DNA of 64,000 nucleotides from Marinococcus luteus_A (GTDB taxonomy: Bacteria; Bacillota; Bacilli; Bacillales; Marinococcaceae): contig NZ_JAXRUV010000001.1 of the NCBI RefSeq assembly GCF_034497705.1, positions 558,001-622,000 of the forward strand, written 5' to 3'. This document shows, in pieces, positions 60,195 through 64,000 of the stretch; the stretch's first letter is position 1, and every line of letters begins with the position of its first letter. The notes beneath the pieces were generated by a model that worked only from the letters and a program-made list of their open reading frames with translations, was not told the origin of the DNA and did not search any database. Both the position numbers and the translations under genes were made by a program.

Positions 60195-60406
60195 ACGTAA
60201 TTGGCCCCCTAATGTTCTGTTTTCCCTCTCTCATTATATAAGAAAGATTCACTAAAATGAAACGTGTTTTTAAAAATTTTTTGACCACCCCGGGAGGAAT
60301 CCGCTAAAACAGTTGCGGGGAAGGGATAAACAGAGAATATTTAATTATGTTTATTCACGCCAAAATCAGGCAATATAGAAAAGATAATTGATTTTCTGCC
60401 GTACTA

Positions 60407-60435
60407 TTGTCTTTCGGGGCGTTATCTGCTATGGT
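60407..60435 (+). promoter_or_regulatory. Promoter of the lysine riboswitch-dapA transcript
   Basis: TTGTCT (60407-60412), 17 bp, TATGGT (60430-60435). It starts about 40 bp before the riboswitch. Confidence 0.6.
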
Positions 60436-60471
60436 GTAGTTAATTAATTTCATATCCTGCTTCTTTATTTG

Positions 60472-60652
60472 AGAAGTGAGGTTAGAGGCTGCGAAAACTA
60501 TTAGTACGCTTTAGGAAGAGAATGAGCTCTGGTGATTAAAGCGGAAAGGGGTTTTTGCCGAAGCTGCGGACGACTCAATCGTTCAACGCTGGTCTCGTAT
60601 TGAATAAATGCGGGACTGTCATACAGATTTTCTGTATGGAGGGCTATCTCAC
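60472..60652 (+). promoter_or_regulatory. Lysine riboswitch (L box) aptamer
   Basis: The conserved pieces of the L box are found in order: GAGGTTAGAGGCTGCG, TTAGTACGC, GGAAGAGAATGAGCTCTGG, AGCGGAAAGG, TTTGCCGAAG, and at the 3' side GCGGGACTGTCATACAG, TCTGTATGGAGGGCTATC. Lysine binding should switch off downstream transcription. A terminator hairpin follows before dapA, so control is probably by early termination. The long gap and the conserved core make the identification strong, although covariance was not computed. Confidence 0.92.
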
Positions 60653-60688
60653 GCACGTGCGGTTCTGCTTAACAGCTGAAGCGTTCCT

Positions 60689-60721
60689 GCAACGATGGGC
60701 TCTTTCCATGGTTGCTTTTTT
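60689..60721 (+). terminator. Riboswitch-controlled terminator before dapA
   Basis: GCAAC-ATGG and CCAT-GTTGC pair (with small bulges) around GCTCTTT, followed by TTTTTT. It stands between the L box and the dapA start, where the lysine switch is expected to end transcription. Confidence 0.8.
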
Positions 60722-60803
60722 CGTGTCCGGATGGAGGCGAAGACGTGAAACCGCAAGCCCTCTCTTTTTAGGCAAGACTATACTTTTAAGAGGGTGAGTA
60801 AAC

Positions 60804-61691
60804 ATGAATTTTGGCAGATTGAGTACAGCAATGGTGACTCCATTTGATGAACACGGAGATATAGATTACACAGCATTAACCAGACTGATTAATCATTTGA
60901 TCAGCACAGGAACAGAAAGCATTGTGGTGGCAGGGACGACTGGCGAATCCCCCACGCTCTCCCACGAGGAAAAAATTTCGTTGTTCCGTCATACTGTCCA
61001 GACTGTAAACGGGCGGGTGCCGGTTATTGCAGGCACAGGCTCCAACGATACAAGAGCTTCACTCGCTTTGTCACTTGAAGCAGAAAAAACCGGCATTGAT
61101 GCCGTCATGCTTGTTACTCCGTATTATAACAAGCCTTCCCAGGAAGGTATGTACCAGCATTTCCGTACAATTGCTGAAGGAATTAACACTCCAGTTATGC
61201 TTTATAACATTCCGGGGCGGAGTGCGGCCGGTATGACACCAGAAACTATTGTACGGCTGGCCCATGTCAGAAATATCTGCTCCATCAAAGAAGCGAGCGG
61301 TGATCTTGAAGCTGCGGCCTATATTCTCCAGCATGCACCGCAGGATTTTACTTTATACAGCGGCGATGACAGCCTGACGCTTCCACTGCTGTCTGTTGGA
61401 GCTACCGGCGTCGTTTCTGTTTCTGCCCATGTGGCCGGAGAGAGCATGCAGGACATGATCCAAAGCTTCTTTAATGGACAGCCAGTTTATGCCGCTTCCC
61501 GGCACCGCGATCTGCTGCCGCTTATGAAATCCATGTTCGCAGCGCCTAGTCCGACTCCGGTAAAAGCAGCTCTTGAGATGCGCGGCATTATTTCCGGCGA
61601 TGTCCGCCTCCCAATGGTACGTTTAAACGAGGAAGAAGAGGCACTTCTGCGCCAGGTTATTGAACCAGCAGCCTCCTTTTACGTCGGTTAA
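60804..61691 (+). CDS. dapA: 4-hydroxy-tetrahydrodipicolinate synthase (DapA)
   Basis: Condenses pyruvate and aspartate semialdehyde, the first committed step to diaminopimelate and lysine. 295 residues, TIM barrel. Schiff-base lysine K162 in CSIKEASGD, catalytic Y134 in VMLYNIPGRS, T45-T46 in AGTTGESPTL, Y108-type residue in VTPYYNKPSQ and R139. ATG after AGAGGGTGAG. It stands alone, not in an asd-dapG-dapA operon as in B. subtilis, and is preceded by a lysine riboswitch, so lysine should repress it. Terminator follows. Confidence 0.96.
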   Translation: MNFGRLSTAMVTPFDEHGDIDYTALTRLINHLISTGTESIVVAGTTGESPTLSHEEKISLFRHTVQTVNGRVPVIAGTGSNDTRASLALSLEAEKTGIDAVMLVTPYYNKPSQEGMYQHFRTIAEGINTPVMLYNIPGRSAAGMTPETIVRLAHVRNICSIKEASGDLEAAAYILQHAPQDFTLYSGDDSLTLPLLSVGATGVVSVSAHVAGESMQDMIQSFFNGQPVYAASRHRDLLPLMKSMFAAPSPTPVKAALEMRGIISGDVRLPMVRLNEEEEALLRQVIEPAASFYVG

Positions 61692-61708
61692 TACAGATGT
61701 ATCGTTTT

Positions 61709-61737
61709 AAACCCCGCCGGTTCAGGCGGGGTTTTTT
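61709..61737 (+). terminator. Rho-independent terminator of dapA
   Basis: AACCCCGCC pairs with GGCGGGGTT around GGTTCA, followed by a T run. Confidence 0.88.
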
Positions 61738-61797
61738 AGTTCTGCTTTCATTTATGCTACGCTTTAAGTGCAAAAAAGACTATAGGAGTGCGTATGT

Positions 61798-62040
61798 ATG
61801 AAAAAATTGATAGTGGCGCTGATCCGGCTGTATCAACGTTATATCTCCCGGTTCACACCCCCTTCCTGCCGGTTTTACCCCACCTGTTCACAGTACAGCA
61901 TTACCGCCTTTGAGCGTTTCGGTTTCTGGAAAGGGGCCTTTTTAACAGTCCGGCGCATTGTTAAATGCCATCCATTTCACCCGGGTGGCTTTGATGAAGT
62001 TCCGAAAAAAAAGCAGGCGTCCGCTAAGCATCATACTTAG
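61798..62040 (+). CDS. yidD: Membrane protein insertion factor YidD
   Basis: An 80-residue protein that supports YidC-dependent insertion. The diagnostic block is PPSCRFYPTCSQYSITAFER, followed by GFWKGAFLTVRRIVKCHPFH and GGFDEVP. The N-terminus is an amphipathic helix (MKKLIVALIRLYQRYI). ATG with AGGAG upstream. Its last codons overlap the convergent EamA gene by 17 bp. A usual rpmH-rnpA-yidD context is absent, as in B. subtilis ytjA. Confidence 0.95.
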   Translation: MKKLIVALIRLYQRYISRFTPPSCRFYPTCSQYSITAFERFGFWKGAFLTVRRIVKCHPFHPGGFDEVPKKKQASAKHHT

Positions 62041-62965
62041 CAGGTGCCTGTTTTCGTTTTTTTAACAGCAGCTGGTCCACCCACCCGGTGCCAAGCAGCA
62101 CTCCGGCCACAATAAATATGAATCCTCCAAGCTGAGCCGGTGATACGTTTTCTCCAAGAATAAGCGCCGAGCTTAACAGGCCAAAAAAAGGCACAAAGTT
62201 ATTAAATATGGCAGTTTTCCCCGGGCCGATTTTCGAAATCGACGCGTTGTATAAAATCTGGCCAAGGCCGGTGGCAAATACTCCGGAAAGTAAAAATACG
62301 AGCCACACCCAGCCAGGAGCCGTAATATACGATTCCCACCCGGACGGAGACAGTACAAAACTAACCGCGAACAAGCCAACAGAGCCGAGCATCAGCGTGT
62401 AGATCGTTAATACTCTCGGCGCTACCAGTTCAGATGCTTTTTTAATGAACAAAAAGCTCACAGCCTGGGCAGTCATTGCTGCGAAAATAAAAGCATCTCC
62501 CCTCGCTGCTCCCTGAACAGCTCCCCCGCCTTCTCCGGTGATATTAATAAGTACTGCCCCTGCAAACCCTGCAAACACCCCGAGCCAGCGAAGCTTCGTA
62601 AAGGCATCTCCCAAAAACAGCATGGACAAAAGCGCTGTTGTAATAGGAAGAAGAGCCAGTATGAGCGAGCTTTTTACAGCGGTTGTTTCACTCAATCCTA
62701 TAGCTAAAAACGTATGGTGACCGGTCATGCCAAACACTGCAGCCAGCAGAATGTACATGAAAGCAGCCCTTGGCACCCGCTCATGCTCTTTGCGCAGAAA
62801 AACAAACAAGGCAACAGACAGGCCCGCGAGCAAAATGCGGGCCGCCTGCATATACACCGGATTTATTTCAGCCACCAGCACCTTCAACGCCACGACATTA
62901 AGTCCCCACATCAGCATGACAAGCATGACGGATCCGTATAATTTTCCAGCCTCAAGTGGACGCAT
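62024..62965 (-). CDS. EamA-family (DMT) transporter
   Basis: A 313-residue drug/metabolite-type exporter with ten membrane helices in two EamA repeats: VMLVMLMWGLNVVALKVLV starts repeat one, FIFAAMTAQAVSFLFIKKAS starts repeat two. GLSETTAVKSSLILALLPIT and SISKIGPGKTAIFNNFVPFF are the conserved family loops in each half. Proteins of this group move amino acids or other metabolites; the substrate is not known. ATG at 62965. Followed by the yidD overlap; starts 21 bp after the next gene's stop, so the two may be co-transcribed. Confidence 0.88.
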   Translation of the reverse strand: MRPLEAGKLYGSVMLVMLMWGLNVVALKVLVAEINPVYMQAARILLAGLSVALFVFLRKEHERVPRAAFMYILLAAVFGMTGHHTFLAIGLSETTAVKSSLILALLPITTALLSMLFLGDAFTKLRWLGVFAGFAGAVLINITGEGGGAVQGAARGDAFIFAAMTAQAVSFLFIKKASELVAPRVLTIYTLMLGSVGLFAVSFVLSPSGWESYITAPGWVWLVFLLSGVFATGLGQILYNASISKIGPGKTAIFNNFVPFFGLLSSALILGENVSPAQLGGFIFIVAGVLLGTGWVDQLLLKKRKQAPAKYDA

Positions 62966-62986
62966 GCTGTATTCTCTCCTTCATTT

Positions 62987-64000
62987 TTACATTACCGTTT
63001 CTCCCAGTACAAATAATACAAGGCTCAGCACGACGGCAGCGCTTAGAATAAATGCTGTATTTTTCCTGATTACCTGAATGGTAGTCGCCCCCATTAAATG
63101 CGAGGTCATAAGTATTGCTCCTGTAAACGGAGACACCTGAACACCGAGCATCCACGACATGAGCAGCAGCACGGCCATAAACGGAGCACCTACCCCAAAG
63201 ATTTCCGGCGAAAGGGCCCCGCCGAGACCGGTGACAATTATTACGGGGTGAATGCCTACCGCAGAGAGCACCATTACGATAGCGACCACCCAGGCAATCA
63301 GCAGAATCATATAGCCCTGCGACAAAAAGCTGATGGCTTCAGAAAGCCATCTTCCAGCATCGCTGCTTCGAAGCGCCACACTGAAAAATCCAGCCGTCAC
63401 AAAAATACCAATTTCGTTGTACAGGCGTTCAAACGAACCGCTTACGTGTTTCCACGTGGACTGTGCGAACGAGGCAGCCTGTCTTCGCGCAAGGGCCCAC
63501 ACCCACGGATACAAAAGAGCGAGCACCGAAACAATCGTCAGCATGCTGAAGGGCAGCAGTGCTTCAAGCAAAAAAGAAACAGCAAGCAGAATGCCTAAAA
63601 ATAGTAAAAATGTGCGCATCGAAGACACAGGTGGATTGGCTTCTTTTTCTTTCTCTGGAACTGTCCACGTATCATCGGCGAATGCTGACGAACGAAAAAA
63701 TACAATGACCAGGGCTGTCAATACAGCAGCCATCACGATCCCGTAGGGCCCGACTTCTCCCCAGCTTAAATCATAGATGCTTAAAATCAGGGCCATATTT
63801 ACAAAATACGGTGACCAGAGCATACACGAGCCAAATCCCCTGAGCACCGTTAATGCCATTCTTTTTTTCTCAAAGGATGGAAAGCTTTCTTTGGCAATGC
63901 CATACACAAGCGGCATGGAGCCGAGATTCAGAATGGCACCGATGCTTGCTGTCACGCCGTAGCCAAGCCGGTGCGGCGGCACTCCTCTTTTTTCGTTCTG
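62987..64000 (-). CDS. Polytopic membrane transporter (ion-transporter superfamily-like), 5' end outside window
   Basis: The reading frame is open to the right edge (338 codons visible, no definite start), with about nine hydrophobic segments. Noted parts: GSCMLWSPYFVNMALILSIY, a charged loop (FADDTWTVPEKEKEANP), then GIFVTAGFFSVALRS, AWVVAIVMVLSAVGIHPVII, GAPFMAVLLLMSWMLGVQVS and PFTGAILMTSHLMGATTIQV. The pattern of two related halves with a short glycine-rich loop resembles the ion-transporter (DASS/ArsB/CitM) superfamily. Substrate is unknown. GTG at 63982 could be a start, but upstream codons are also open. Confidence 0.65.
   Translation of the reverse strand, partial: QNEKRGVPPHRLGYGVTASIGAILNLGSMPLVYGIAKESFPSFEKKRMALTVLRGFGSCMLWSPYFVNMALILSIYDLSWGEVGPYGIVMAAVLTALVIVFFRSSAFADDTWTVPEKEKEANPPVSSMRTFLLFLGILLAVSFLLEALLPFSMLTIVSVLALLYPWVWALARRQAASFAQSTWKHVSGSFERLYNEIGIFVTAGFFSVALRSSDAGRWLSEAISFLSQGYMILLIAWVVAIVMVLSAVGIHPVIIVTGLGGALSPEIFGVGAPFMAVLLLMSWMLGVQVSPFTGAILMTSHLMGATTIQVIRKNTAFILSAAVVLSLVLFVLGETVM

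Noticed and set aside
60555..60797. 80-codon frame upstream of dapA
   Set aside because: It lies within the lysine riboswitch and its terminator, so it is not considered coding.
1..64000. CRISPR array, prophage, insertion sequence or integrated plasmid
   Set aside because: No regularly spaced repeats, integrase, transposase, att-like pair or phage structural gene could be recognised.

Overview
The window looks like chromosomal DNA from a Gram-positive, low-to-moderate-GC bacterium of the Bacillaceae. Evidence: strong AGGAGG-type ribosome binding sites, B. subtilis-like gene blocks (mrfA-mrfB-ypsA-gpsB-rnpB-ypsC; addB-addA-sbcD-sbcC; odhA-odhB), a type-B RNase P RNA, a poly-gamma-glutamate (cap/pgs) operon and an endoA-type toxin pair. 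Rather GC-rich codons, many acidic proteins, an OpuF-type compatible-solute importer and the poly-glutamate genes suggest a salt- and/or alkali-adapted member; that is inference. I see no rRNA, tRNA, CRISPR array, prophage or intact insertion sequence.

Layout. 0-1.5 kb: start of a divergent oxidoreductase gene, cheV behind a sigma-D-like promoter, then a tiny self-contained 33-codon unit whose promoter carries two exact 11-bp repeats. 1.5-10.2 kb: the DNA-repair pair mrfA-mrfB (promoter spacer carries a LexA-like box), ypsA, gpsB, an RNase H-like gene, rnpB, an rRNA methyltransferase, a HesB-like protein and an M32 carboxypeptidase. 10.3-12.9 kb: OpuF-like ABC importer with fused permease-binding protein. 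12.9-18.5 kb: CoA-binding protein, topoisomerase IV (parE-parC) and a membrane protein. 18.5-20.8 kb: AT-richer decay zone with broken genes. 20.8-32.7 kb: stress protein, cvfB behind a HemD-like gene, ABC-F ATPase, membrane serine protease, YihY protein, esterase, nucleoside transporter, C45 hydrolase and unknown small genes. 32.9-38.4 kb: CHY zinc-finger gene, then a poly-gamma-glutamate cluster in the order ggt/capD-capE-capB-capC-capA. 38.5-50.1 kb: double-strand-break repair block (sbcC, sbcD, addA, addB, minus strand). 50.2-59.2 kb: odhAB, a HAD phosphatase, a YjiH-type membrane protein and several small unknowns. 59.4-64 kb: EndoA/EndoAI toxin-antitoxin, lysine riboswitch plus dapA, yidD, an EamA permease and a partial ion-transporter-like gene running off the edge.

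How it fits together: DNA repair is over-represented (MrfAB, SbcCD, AddAB, with LexA-like boxes at mrfA and possibly addB). Osmoadaptation and surface functions (OpuF, Cap) form a second theme. Nothing here is clearly a wholly new system. The best candidates for something undescribed are the repeat-controlled microprotein unit next to mrfAB, the possible SOS control of mrfAB, the unusual cap gene order with a hairpin before capB, and several conserved-looking unknown small genes.
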